Source: Salinicola avicenniae
Lineage (GTDB): Bacteria; Pseudomonadota; Gammaproteobacteria; Pseudomonadales; Halomonadaceae
Assembly (NCBI RefSeq): GCF_023736115.1
Contig: NZ_JAKQZC010000007.1
Location: 98,822-162,821, forward strand
Direction: 5' to 3'
DNA length: 64,000 bases
Shown in pieces: positions 18,077 to 25,830 of this stretch; the stretch's first letter is position 1, and each line of letters starts with the position of its first letter. A program made the translations under genes and the position numbers. The notes below the pieces were generated by a model. It ran no database searches and was not told the DNA's origin. It was given only the letters and a program-made list of their open reading frames with translations.

Positions 18077-18826
18077 TCAGCGGCGTTCCGCGTGAAGGAG
18101 AAATTCGCGGTTGCCGTCACCGCCCTGGATCGGGCTCTCCTGCCAGTGGTGGACCGTGAGGCCCAGGGCTTCGCAGGCGGTTCGCAACGTCGCCGCCACG
18201 CCATCGTAGAGCGCGGCATCGCGGACGATGCCGCGATCGTCGACCTTGCCCGGCCCGACTTCGAACTGCGGCTTGACCAGCGAATAGAGTCGTCCACCCG
18301 GGCGCAGTAGCGTGGCGATTTCCGGCAAGATCAGCGTCTGCGAAATGAACGAGACGTCCATGATGACGGCATCGATACCATTCGGTGCCAGTGATGCCAA
18401 CCGCTCGTGTGGCAAGTGACGCGCATTGACCCCTTCCAGACAGATGACTCGTGCGTCCTCACGCAGCGTGGCGTCCAGTTGGGCGTGCCCCACCTCGATA
18501 CCGATCACCTGGCTGGCGCCGAAACGCAGGGCGCAGTCCGTGAACCCTCCGGTGGATTGCCCGATATCGAGGATGCACTGCTCGTCGAGTCGTTGGGCGA
18601 GCGTGTCCAGCAGCGCTTCCAGCTTGAGACCGGCGCGCGAGACGTAGCGCTCTTCGGGGGCCTCGGCAATGCGCAAGGGGGTGCTCTCGGGCAGTTTTTC
18701 GCCGGGACGGGTGGCGAGGCGCCAGTCGCGACCATCGTGCAGGGTGACGAAGCCCTGGCGAATCAGGCGCTGGGCACGTGTTCGCGAGCGGACATGGGCG
18801 GTGACCAGTTGATCGAGCCGTTTCAT
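18077..18826 (-). CDS. tlyA: TlyA family rRNA (cytidine-2'-O)-methyltransferase
   Basis: 249 residues. N-terminal S4 RNA-binding domain (MKRLDQLVTAHVRSRTRAQR), then a FtsJ-like SAM-binding Rossmann fold with DIGQSTGGFTDCALRFGA, DVSFISQTLILPEI and LVKPQFEVG. Characterised TlyA proteins 2'-O-methylate C1409 of 16S and/or C1920 of 23S rRNA; the 'hemolysin' name in the family is historical. The ATG overlaps the stop of the upstream binding-protein gene (ATGA), so it is the last gene of a tctD-tctE-SBP-tlyA operon, an unusual partner set. Confidence 0.9.
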   Translation of the reverse strand: MKRLDQLVTAHVRSRTRAQRLIRQGFVTLHDGRDWRLATRPGEKLPESTPLRIAEAPEERYVSRAGLKLEALLDTLAQRLDEQCILDIGQSTGGFTDCALRFGASQVIGIEVGHAQLDATLREDARVICLEGVNARHLPHERLASLAPNGIDAVIMDVSFISQTLILPEIATLLRPGGRLYSLVKPQFEVGPGKVDDRGIVRDAALYDGVAATLRTACEALGLTVHHWQESPIQGGDGNREFLLHAERR

Positions 18827-19986
18827 GGCGCCGCAGTCTCCTCGGAGTTGTCGAGTGGGAAGGGTTCCGCCGCCGGGGTGACCGGGGGCGCCGCGTCGCC
18901 GGCGAAGGCCTGACGCCACTGCTGGAGCAAGGTACGGCGCTTGAGCCGATCCAGCGTTGCCAGCAGGCCGGGGCCGATCTCGACCGGGCGGATGGCATCA
19001 CCCAGTCGTTCGCGCAGCGCGGCGGCGGTGCCGGTCCCCTCGATTGCCGGATGCACGGCGCCGAGCGGGGTTGCCGTGGCCAATAGCCGCTGCGCCGGCT
19101 CGCTCAGCAGATAGTCGAGAAAGCGTCTGGCGGCCGCGGGATGCGGTGCGTCTCGCATCACCATCGCCAGCCGTTGCAGGACCAGGGCGTAGTCCCGTGG
19201 CACGACCATGACGAGTTCGGGATGCTCGGCGACATAGGCCTGGGCGTAGGAGCCGATGAGGTTGTAGCCGATCCAGTAGCGGCCGTCACTCAGTCCTTCG
19301 AGCATCGCGGAGGTGGTGGTTTCCAGCTTGCTGCGGCTGTTGCCCAGCGCTTCGACCAGCTCCCAGTAGCGGGCCGAGATGCCGGCGTCCTCGATCGCGT
19401 AGGTGTAGCCGGCGCCGCTGCGACGCGGGTCATAGGTGGTGATACGTCCGCGCAGCGCCTGCGGATACCGGCTAAGCAGCTCGAGCAGGTCCGCATGACT
19501 CTCCGGCGGTCTCATGTGGGTGGCCAGATCACGACGGTAGACCATCACGACAGGCTCGAAGGTGATGCCGAAGAGCTCCTGGCGCCAGCGTGCCCAGCGC
19601 GGCCACGCGGCAGCAACAGGGCTATCGACCGGCGCGGAGAGGCCGGCGTTGGCGAGCTGATACTGCCACGGCATGGCTGGGGACATGATCACGTCGGCGC
19701 GCGGGGCCGCCCGCTCGTCGAGCACGCGTTCGTGCAGTGCCATGGTGTCCAGATTGTGGTACTCGATCGTCAGATCCGGTGCCTGGCGGTGAAACGCTTC
19801 CAGCAGGGGCCGCATCTGCGGCGCATCGAGCACGCCGTAGATCACCAGTGGCTGAGGCGAGCCGCCTTCGGCGGCGAAATCCAGGCGGTCGGCTTGCGCG
19901 GCGAGCGGCCACAGACAGGCGATCAGGCATGCCAGCCAGACCACGCGTCGCACTGGCCTTGACGGTCGCGAGGCGGTCGATTTCAC
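18823..19986 (-). CDS. ABC-type periplasmic substrate-binding protein
   Basis: 387 residues. Arg-rich start, then signal peptide (VVWLACLIACLWPLAAQAD), then a bilobal extracellular solute-binding fold of the iron(III)/thiamine/spermidine-type (LVIYGVLDAPQMRPLLEAF, AFHRQAPDLTIEYHN, PAMPWQYQLANAG, FEPVVMVYRRD, DYLLSEPAQRLL). No permease or ATPase lies nearby. It overlaps tctE through a GTGA (start GTG at 19986), so translation is probably coupled. The most likely role is a ligand-sensing partner of the TctDE system, which is inference; the ligand is unknown. Confidence 0.82.
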   Translation of the reverse strand: MKSTASRPSRPVRRVVWLACLIACLWPLAAQADRLDFAAEGGSPQPLVIYGVLDAPQMRPLLEAFHRQAPDLTIEYHNLDTMALHERVLDERAAPRADVIMSPAMPWQYQLANAGLSAPVDSPVAAAWPRWARWRQELFGITFEPVVMVYRRDLATHMRPPESHADLLELLSRYPQALRGRITTYDPRRSGAGYTYAIEDAGISARYWELVEALGNSRSKLETTTSAMLEGLSDGRYWIGYNLIGSYAQAYVAEHPELVMVVPRDYALVLQRLAMVMRDAPHPAAARRFLDYLLSEPAQRLLATATPLGAVHPAIEGTGTAAALRERLGDAIRPVEIGPGLLATLDRLKRRTLLQQWRQAFAGDAAPPVTPAAEPFPLDNSEETAAP

Positions 19987-21377
19987 GTGGCGTCCGGAAA
20001 GGTGAGCACGATACATAGGCCGGGTCGCTGTGTCGGTGAAGGGAACGCGTCCTGCAGGGTCAGGCGGATATCGTGGGCGCGCGCGATGCTATCGACGATG
20101 GCCAGCCCGAGGCCGGTCCCGGCGCCGGTCTCCTGCCCACGATGGAACGGTCGCAGCATCAGCAGGCGGTGGGATTCGGGGATGCCGGGGCCGTCGTCCT
20201 CGACCATCAAGCGCGTGGGCGCCTCGGCGACGCGCACCGTGACCTGCCCGGCGCCATACAGGGAGGCATTCTCGATCAGGTTGTTGAGCGCTTCCTCGAG
20301 CTGCCAGTCGGTCGCTGAGACGATGACCGGATGCTCGACGACCTCGGCCCCCAGGTCGACGCCGCGACGATGATAACGAGTATAGGCCTGGCGTACGCAG
20401 CGCTGGGCCAGGTCGACCAGATCCACGGGCTGGCGTGCTGGCGTGGCTTCCGGATTGTTAAGGCGAGTCAGCGAGAGCAATTGACCGGCGAGACGGGCGG
20501 TCTGGGTCGCGGTGTCATGCATGGTGACGAGTGCGCCGCGCCAGATCTCGGGGTCGCTCTGACGCAGGGCGAGCTCGGCCCGCGCCGACAGTCCGGCCAG
20601 CGGGGTTCGCAGCTGGTGCGAGGCATCGCCGATGAAACGCTCCTGGTTGGCGCGCACGCGGCGCATGCGTGCCAGCAGTTCGTTGAGTGCCTGACGCAGT
20701 TCCGCTAGCTCCAGCGGCAACGAGAGTTCCAGCGGCGCCAGGGTGCGCGGGTTGCGTTGTCGAATGGCGCGGCGCAGGCGCGTCAGCGGCTCCAGCGCGA
20801 AGCGCGCCGACAGCAGCACCACGCTGACGGCCAAGCCGGCGATCAGCAGGATGTTGGCGAGGCTGTCCACGAACAGCTGGTTGGCGAGTGCGGTGCGCCC
20901 TTCACGCGTCTGCGCGACCCGGACCTCGAAACGATCGCTGCGGTCCCAGCCCTCGAGTCGTGAGCGCAGGATGCCCAGACGCAGTGCCATGCCCTGCGAG
21001 CCGACATCGCCGTAGCGCATGCGTTTGTCATCTTCGGACGGTAGCTCGGGCAGCAAACGGTTGCCGGTCACGTAGTGGCCTTCGGCGTCGTAGAGCGCAT
21101 AGAAGACGCGCTCCTGGGCATCCGTCGCGAGCATCTCCAGTGCCGAGGCGGGCAGGTCCATCCATAGCCGGCTCTGTTGCCAGCGCACCTGCTCGGCGAT
21201 CGACAGCGAGGCGGCATCGAGCAGGCGGTCGAAAGCGCGATCGGCGGCTTCGCGCGAGGCGATCCAGGCTTGCACCAGCATGATCGCGACCAGCACGGCG
21301 AGCGGGCAGAGCAGCCAGACCATCAGCCGTCGATAGAGGCTGAGATGCGCAAGTTGCCAGGGTGGCACTCGGCTCAC
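19983..21377 (-). CDS. tctE: sensor histidine kinase TctE
   Basis: 464 residues. Two transmembrane helices (about residues 18-36 and 170-190) flank a periplasmic sensor domain of the 2CSK_N type. Then HAMP-like linker, the phosphoacceptor box FIGDASHQLRTPLAGL and the ATPase boxes NLIENASLYG, VEDDGPGIP and GAGTGLGLAIV. This is the kinase of the tricarboxylate-responsive TctDE pair. Starts at GTG overlapping the tctD stop (GTGA). The divergent tctCBA operon is the expected target. Confidence 0.93.
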   Translation of the reverse strand: MSRVPPWQLAHLSLYRRLMVWLLCPLAVLVAIMLVQAWIASREAADRAFDRLLDAASLSIAEQVRWQQSRLWMDLPASALEMLATDAQERVFYALYDAEGHYVTGNRLLPELPSEDDKRMRYGDVGSQGMALRLGILRSRLEGWDRSDRFEVRVAQTREGRTALANQLFVDSLANILLIAGLAVSVVLLSARFALEPLTRLRRAIRQRNPRTLAPLELSLPLELAELRQALNELLARMRRVRANQERFIGDASHQLRTPLAGLSARAELALRQSDPEIWRGALVTMHDTATQTARLAGQLLSLTRLNNPEATPARQPVDLVDLAQRCVRQAYTRYHRRGVDLGAEVVEHPVIVSATDWQLEEALNNLIENASLYGAGQVTVRVAEAPTRLMVEDDGPGIPESHRLLMLRPFHRGQETGAGTGLGLAIVDSIARAHDIRLTLQDAFPSPTQRPGLCIVLTFPDAT

Positions 21378-22045
21378 GCCGACTCCAGTAGATAGCCGAT
21401 GCCGCGCACCGTCCGCAGGCGGACGTCCGAGTCGGCGAGGCGGCGTCGCAGGCGGTGGACATAGACTTCGATCGCATTGTCGCCAACGCTCTCGCCAGCG
21501 AAGGCCTCATCCAGCAGACGGGCCTTGTCGACCGGCTCCCCGGCGTAGCGGATGAGACAGGCGAGCAGGCGGTGTTCGCGCGGCGGGAGTGACAGCGAGA
21601 CCTCGTCGAGCGTGAAGAGTTGACGCTGGCGATCCAGGCGCAGTGAACCGAGCGTCAACGGATCGTCCTGGCTGCTTTGGCGTCGGCGCAGCAAGGCACG
21701 GACCCGCGCTTCGAGTTCGTCGAGCGCGAAGGGCTTGGCGAGATAGTCGTCGGCGCCGAGATCGAGCCCCTTGACCCGATCCTCGATCGCGGCGCGTGCC
21801 GTCAGGATCAGCACCGGCGTGACGTGGTCATGGGCGCGCAGGGTGGCGAGAACGTCGAGTCCGCTGCGGGTCGGCAGGTTGAGATCGAGCAGAATCAGAT
21901 CGTAGCCGTGCTCGCGGGACAGGCGGGTCTCGGCCGCACCGCCGTCGCCGATGCAGTCGACCTGTTGATGATCGATCGACAACGTTTCGGTAAGCGTGCT
22001 GGCCAGCAGGGGATCGTCCTCCACCAGCAGTAGCTTGGGGGGCAT
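21374..22045 (-). CDS. tctD: response regulator TctD (OmpR/PhoB type)
   Basis: 223 residues. Receiver domain with acidic pocket LLVEDDP, phosphoacceptor Asp in LILLDLNLP, Thr in LILTAR and Lys in YLAKPF; C-terminal winged helix with SLSLPPREHRLLACL and the recognition region IEVYVHRLRRRL. GGAG precedes the ATG. It is first in the operon with tctE, a binding protein and tlyA, and lies divergent from tctC, so it probably activates tctCBA in response to citrate-like acids. Confidence 0.93.
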   Translation of the reverse strand: MPPKLLLVEDDPLLASTLTETLSIDHQQVDCIGDGGAAETRLSREHGYDLILLDLNLPTRSGLDVLATLRAHDHVTPVLILTARAAIEDRVKGLDLGADDYLAKPFALDELEARVRALLRRRQSSQDDPLTLGSLRLDRQRQLFTLDEVSLSLPPREHRLLACLIRYAGEPVDKARLLDEAFAGESVGDNAIEVYVHRLRRRLADSDVRLRTVRGIGYLLESA

Positions 22046-22245
22046 GATGTGACTCCAGTAGGCGGTCGGCGTAAACGAGAGGGCAAGCCGCGCGCCGTGT
22101 CATTCCGTCCGGCGATGCCCGTCGTCGGTAGGCGGGCAAGCGCCTCGTGAGGCGCGATTGTAAACGAAACGAACGCCACTCGCGGCAGCCAATCGCATTC
22201 CCGGCGTCGCCGATTGAACTTTAGTCGGCTTTTGCACGCGCGCCG

Positions 22246-22274
22246 TTGACCGCCGCACAGCCTCACCCTAATTT
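22246..22274 (+). promoter_or_regulatory. sigma70-type promoter of tctCBA
   Basis: TTGACC (22246-22251), a 17-base spacer, and TAATTT (22269-22274), about 85 bases before tctC within the 314-base divergent region (22046-22359). The long leader leaves room for TctD sites upstream; I could not pick a clear direct repeat for TctD. Confidence 0.55.
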
Positions 22275-22359
22275 CCGCACGTGGGAACAAAGTTCTGCCT
22301 TACGAAACTGTAAGGTTGGCGTCAGCTCAAGAAAAACTCCGCCTTCGAGGAGAACAGCC

Positions 22360-23346
22360 ATGTTGGTAACCAAGACAATCAAATGGGTCGCCGCAGCGGC
22401 CCTGGTCGCGACCGCCGGCAGTGCGATGGCCTTCGAGCCAGCGGGCAAGGTCGAGTGCATCGCGCCTTCCGATCCGGGCGGCGGCTGGGATTTCACCTGC
22501 CGTAGCGTGGGCAACGTGCTGGAGTCGCTGGATCTGGTGCCGGCCAGTGTGCAGACCATCAACATGGCGGGTGCCGGCGGTGGCGTGGCCTTTGCGCACA
22601 CGGTGAGCAAGCGCAGCGGTGACGACCAAGTGCTGGTGGCGGCATCGACGGCGACCACGACTCGTCTGGCCCAGAACCAGTTTCCTGGCATGGATGCGGA
22701 TATGGTCAACTGGATCGGCGCCGTTGGGGCCGACTACGGCGTGATCGCTGTGTCAGCGGACTCCGAGTATCAAAATCTCAACGACCTGATGGCTGCCATG
22801 CAGGAAGATCCGCGCTCGGTGAAGTTTGCCGGGGGGAGCGCCAATGGCGGTTGGGATCATCTCAAGGTCTTGATCGCGGCGAAGGCTGCCGGTGTCGAGA
22901 ACCTGCCGCGCATCCCGTATCTCTCCTACAACAACGGTGGCGAGGCGATGACGCAGGTGATCGGCGGCCATGTCGATGCGTTTACCGGCGACATCTCCGA
23001 GACTCAGGGCTTTCTCGAATCCGGTGACCTGCGCATTCTGGCGGTGCTCTCCGACGAGCGTCTGCCGGGCGAGTTCGCCGACATCCCGACGGCGAAAGAG
23101 CAAGGGATCGATGCGGTCGGCCCCAACTGGCGCGGCTTCTACATGCCCGCTGATATCGACGACGACGCCAAGCAGTACTGGGTCGATGCGGTCGATGAAC
23201 TCTATGCCAGTGACGAATGGAAGGAGGTCATGCGCAGCAACGGCCTGATGCCGTTCCATCCGGAGGCCGGCGAGTTCGACAGTTTTGTCCAGCAGCAGAT
23301 TGAGGACATTCACGCACTGTCCCAGGAAATCGGGTTGATTCAATGA
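22360..23346 (+). CDS. tctC: tripartite tricarboxylate transporter substrate-binding protein
   Basis: 328 residues. Signal peptide (residues 1-24, GSAMAF) and the TctC/BugE fold: ECIAPSDPGGGWDFTCR ligand-loop motif (PGGGWD), KFAGGSANGGWDHL, IGGHVDAFTGD and the C-terminal helices. The protein binds citrate or a related carboxylate in the periplasm and hands it to TctAB. CGAGGAGA lies 5 bases upstream of the ATG; the longer frame back to 22246 runs through the promoter and is rejected. First gene of tctCBA. Confidence 0.94.
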   Translation: MLVTKTIKWVAAAALVATAGSAMAFEPAGKVECIAPSDPGGGWDFTCRSVGNVLESLDLVPASVQTINMAGAGGGVAFAHTVSKRSGDDQVLVAASTATTTRLAQNQFPGMDADMVNWIGAVGADYGVIAVSADSEYQNLNDLMAAMQEDPRSVKFAGGSANGGWDHLKVLIAAKAAGVENLPRIPYLSYNNGGEAMTQVIGGHVDAFTGDISETQGFLESGDLRILAVLSDERLPGEFADIPTAKEQGIDAVGPNWRGFYMPADIDDDAKQYWVDAVDELYASDEWKEVMRSNGLMPFHPEAGEFDSFVQQQIEDIHALSQEIGLIQ

Positions 23347-23789
23347 GCAAGTTCAATGACCGCATCTTCGGACTGGTCATGCTGGTGGTCGCCATTGCCT
23401 ACTACTATGGCGCCACCCAGTTTCCGGCCCCCTTCGGGGGGGCGGAAGCGGTGGGTCCGGAGACCTTTCCCAAACTGCTGGCCATCGTGCTCGGCATCTG
23501 CAGCCTTTACATGATGGTCAAGCCGGATCCGGACAATGCCTGGCCGGTCGCGCGCACGTTCGCCGAGCTCGGCATCGCCATCGTGGCCCTGATTGTCTAT
23601 GCGTTGTTGATGGAGCCCCTCGGTTTCATCCTGTCGACCACGCTGGCGGTCGGCACCCTGTGCTGGCGTATGGGCGCCAAGCCGTTGCGCGGCTATCTGA
23701 CCGGATTGGTTAGCGGCGTCGTGGTATTTCTGCTGTTTACGTACGGACTGGAATTGCCGCTGCCGCTCGGCCTGATGGAGATGCATTGA
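23343..23789 (+). CDS. tctB: tripartite tricarboxylate transporter small membrane subunit
   Basis: 148 residues with four transmembrane helices (about residues 8-25, 42-58, 76-98 and 120-138) and the FGPETFP-like AVGPETFPKLLAIVL motif of TctB. It starts with ATGA overlap to tctC and ends with a 4-base overlap to tctA, so the three are translated together. TctB is the small, poorly conserved subunit needed for transport in the inner membrane. Confidence 0.92.
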   Translation: MSKFNDRIFGLVMLVVAIAYYYGATQFPAPFGGAEAVGPETFPKLLAIVLGICSLYMMVKPDPDNAWPVARTFAELGIAIVALIVYALLMEPLGFILSTTLAVGTLCWRMGAKPLRGYLTGLVSGVVVFLLFTYGLELPLPLGLMEMH

Positions 23790-25306
23790 TGGATACTCTG
23801 CACTACCTCTCTCTCGGCTTCGGTGTTGCGCTGCAGCCCGAGAACCTGATGTTCGCGCTGATCGGCTGTTTCATCGGCACACTGATCGGGGCGCTGCCCG
23901 GATTGGGACCAGCCAACGGCGTCGCGATTCTCATCCCCCTGGCGTTCACGCTTGGACTGCGACCCGAGACGGCCCTGATCATGCTCACGGCGGTCTATGC
24001 CGGTGCGATGTACGGTGGGCGCATTTCGTCGATCCTGCTCAATATTCCCGGTGACGAGCCGGCGATGATGACCTGCCTCGATGGTTACCCGATGGCGCGG
24101 CAGGGCAAGGCGGCAGAAGCGCTGGCCGTGTCGGCCATCGCCTCCTTCATGGGGAGCTTGATCGCGACCGTCGGTCTGATTTTGCTGGCTCCGCTGCTGG
24201 CGCGCTTCGCCCTGACCTTCGGGCCGGCGGAATATTTCGCGCTGTTTGTGCTGGCCTTTGCCACGCTCGGCGGCATTACCGGCAAGAATCCAATGAAGAC
24301 GCTGATGGCGGCGGCGATCGGCCTGATCATTGCAACTGTCGGCATCGATCTCTCCACCGGCACCCAGCGCTACACCTTCGGCGTGCTGGAGCTTTACGAG
24401 GGTGTCGATTTCATTATTGCGATCGTCGGTCTGTTCGCGATCTCGGAACTGCTTTTCTTCATCGAGGAAAAGGCCGGGGCCGGGCGTGAGATGATCAAGG
24501 TCAATCCGCTCAAGCTGAAATGGCGGGAGATCGCATCCATCTTCCCGACCACCCTGCGAGGTGGGGTGTTGGGCTTTATCGCCGGCGTGCTGCCTGGCGC
24601 CGGCGCGTCGCTCGGTAGCTTCATCACCTACACCCTCGAGAAGAAGATCCTGGGCAAGCGGGGCGATTTCGGTAACGGTGACCCGCGTGGTGTGGCAGCC
24701 CCGGAAGCCGGCAACAACGGGGCTTCCAGCGGGGCGTTGGTGCCCATGCTGACCCTTGGCGTACCCGGTAGCGGGACGACGGCGGTGCTGCTGGCGATGC
24801 TGGTGTCGCTCAATATCACGCCCGGGCCGCTGATGTTTACCCAGAACGCGGAGCTGGTTTGGGGGGTGATCGCGGCGCTGCTGGTCGGCAACCTGATCCT
24901 GCTGCTGTTGAATATTCCCCTGGTCGGCGTGTTCGTGAAGATCCTCTCGGTGCCGCCGATGTACCTGCTGCCGGTTGTCACCATGGTGGCGTTCGTCGGC
25001 ATCTACTCGATCAGCCACTCGACCTTCGATCTCTATTTCATGATCGCCTTCGGCGTGGCCGGCTATATTCTGCGCAAGCTGGAGATCCCGCTGGTGCCGG
25101 TCATTCTCGGTCTGCTGTTGGGGCCGGAAATGGAGAAGAACCTGCGTCATGCGATGCAGATCTCCGATGGCGACTGGTCGATCCTCTGGAGCAGCGGTCT
25201 CTCGATCGGCCTCTGGCTGGTGGCGATCATCGGTCTGTTGCTGCCGGTGGTCGTTGGTCCGATCCTGCGCCGTCGCATGCAGGCAGCCAAGGAAAAGGTC
25301 GGCTGA
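23786..25306 (+). CDS. tctA: tripartite tricarboxylate transporter large membrane subunit
   Basis: 506 residues, about 12 transmembrane helices, with the two pseudo-symmetric family signatures: GALPGLGPANGVAILIPL (residues 35-52) and GVLPGAGASLGSFITYTLEK, and GVPGSGTTAVLLAML. This is the transport channel of the TctABC system, a sodium- or proton-coupled secondary carrier depending on TctC. A hairpin terminator follows. Confidence 0.95.
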   Translation: MMDTLHYLSLGFGVALQPENLMFALIGCFIGTLIGALPGLGPANGVAILIPLAFTLGLRPETALIMLTAVYAGAMYGGRISSILLNIPGDEPAMMTCLDGYPMARQGKAAEALAVSAIASFMGSLIATVGLILLAPLLARFALTFGPAEYFALFVLAFATLGGITGKNPMKTLMAAAIGLIIATVGIDLSTGTQRYTFGVLELYEGVDFIIAIVGLFAISELLFFIEEKAGAGREMIKVNPLKLKWREIASIFPTTLRGGVLGFIAGVLPGAGASLGSFITYTLEKKILGKRGDFGNGDPRGVAAPEAGNNGASSGALVPMLTLGVPGSGTTAVLLAMLVSLNITPGPLMFTQNAELVWGVIAALLVGNLILLLLNIPLVGVFVKILSVPPMYLLPVVTMVAFVGIYSISHSTFDLYFMIAFGVAGYILRKLEIPLVPVILGLLLGPEMEKNLRHAMQISDGDWSILWSSGLSIGLWLVAIIGLLLPVVVGPILRRRMQAAKEKVG

Positions 25307-25323
25307 GTCGTCCTTTCGAGCGC

Positions 25324-25358
25324 GCGGGCCCTGTCGGATCCTTTCCGGCGGGGCCCGC
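25324..25358 (+). terminator. hairpin after tctA
   Basis: GCGGGCCC (25324-25331) pairs with GGGCCCGC (25351-25358), 18 bases after the tctA stop. The tail TTGCTGTC is only weakly T-rich. Confidence 0.5.
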
Positions 25359-25423
25359 TTGCTGTCGATGGGGGCAACCGCAGCGGAGAAGAACGGATTT
25401 TTCGGGTGCGCCGGTACTGTCGG

Positions 25424-25452
25424 TTGCCCTGGCCCGATCGTACTGTTATAGT
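25424..25452 (+). promoter_or_regulatory. sigma70 promoter upstream of 4.5S RNA
   Basis: TTGCCC (25424-25429), 17-base spacer, TATAGT (25447-25452), followed by a GC-rich discriminator typical of stable-RNA genes. Predicted start near 25459, about 75 bases before the mature 4.5S RNA, implying a processed 5' leader. Confidence 0.6.
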
Positions 25453-25534
25453 GCCGCTCGCTCGACAAAGCCTTGATGGAGCGGGCTTTGTTGTTCGATC
25501 GACAGCTCGGTGCATGCCGAGATGTCGCGTTTAT

Positions 25535-25646
25535 GGTGGCCCTTGCCGGTCCTCCCGCAACGCTAAACCGCAAACCCCGCCAGGCCCGGAAGGGAGCAAC
25601 GGTAGTGGTGGTCGCGTGTGCCGGGATGTGGCTGGTAGGGGCCGCC
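25535..25646 (+). ncRNA. ffs: 4.5S RNA, the signal recognition particle RNA
   Basis: About 112 bases. The apical domain is nearly identical to E. coli ffs: the segments CTCCCGCAACGCTA, CCAGGCCCGGAAGGGAGCAA (symmetric and asymmetric internal loops plus GGAA tetraloop region) and CGTGTGCCGGGATGTGGCTGG are present. The ends GGTGGCCC (25535) and GGGCCGCC (ending 25646) pair to close the helix. The RNA binds Ffh and the FtsY receptor to target nascent membrane proteins. It lies just upstream of dnaX, the arrangement I recall from pseudomonads. Confidence 0.96.
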
Positions 25647-25670
25647 TCCATTTCTGCCCCAGGAAATGGA
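25647..25670 (+). terminator. hairpin after 4.5S RNA
   Basis: TCCATTTC (25647-25654) pairs perfectly with GAAATGGA (25663-25670) around an 8-base loop, directly after the mature RNA end. No T-tract follows, so it may be a processing or pausing structure rather than a full terminator. Confidence 0.45.
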
Positions 25671-25830
25671 GCGAGCCCACTGGTTCGCGCCTCGTCACCT
25701 CTCTCCCGACCCTGCTAGAATAACGCGACTATCGTGTCTTCACGTCTGCGTCGGTCGCCGTGCCTTCGTGTGTAGAAACCCCGTCGATTCGCGCCCGTCG
25801 CAAGTCCAGCCGAGAGGAATGTCGCGCCGC

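Noticed and set aside
23693..25651. 652-codon open frame antisense to tctBA
   Set aside because: Composition is His/Gln/Arg-rich with no domain, and it is exactly antisense to well-supported tctB and tctA; a high-GC shadow frame.
25666..25830. dnaX start at 25666
   Set aside because: This would add 55 residues without family similarity and overlap the hairpin that follows 4.5S RNA; the conserved N-terminus MSYQVLARKWRP begins at 25831.
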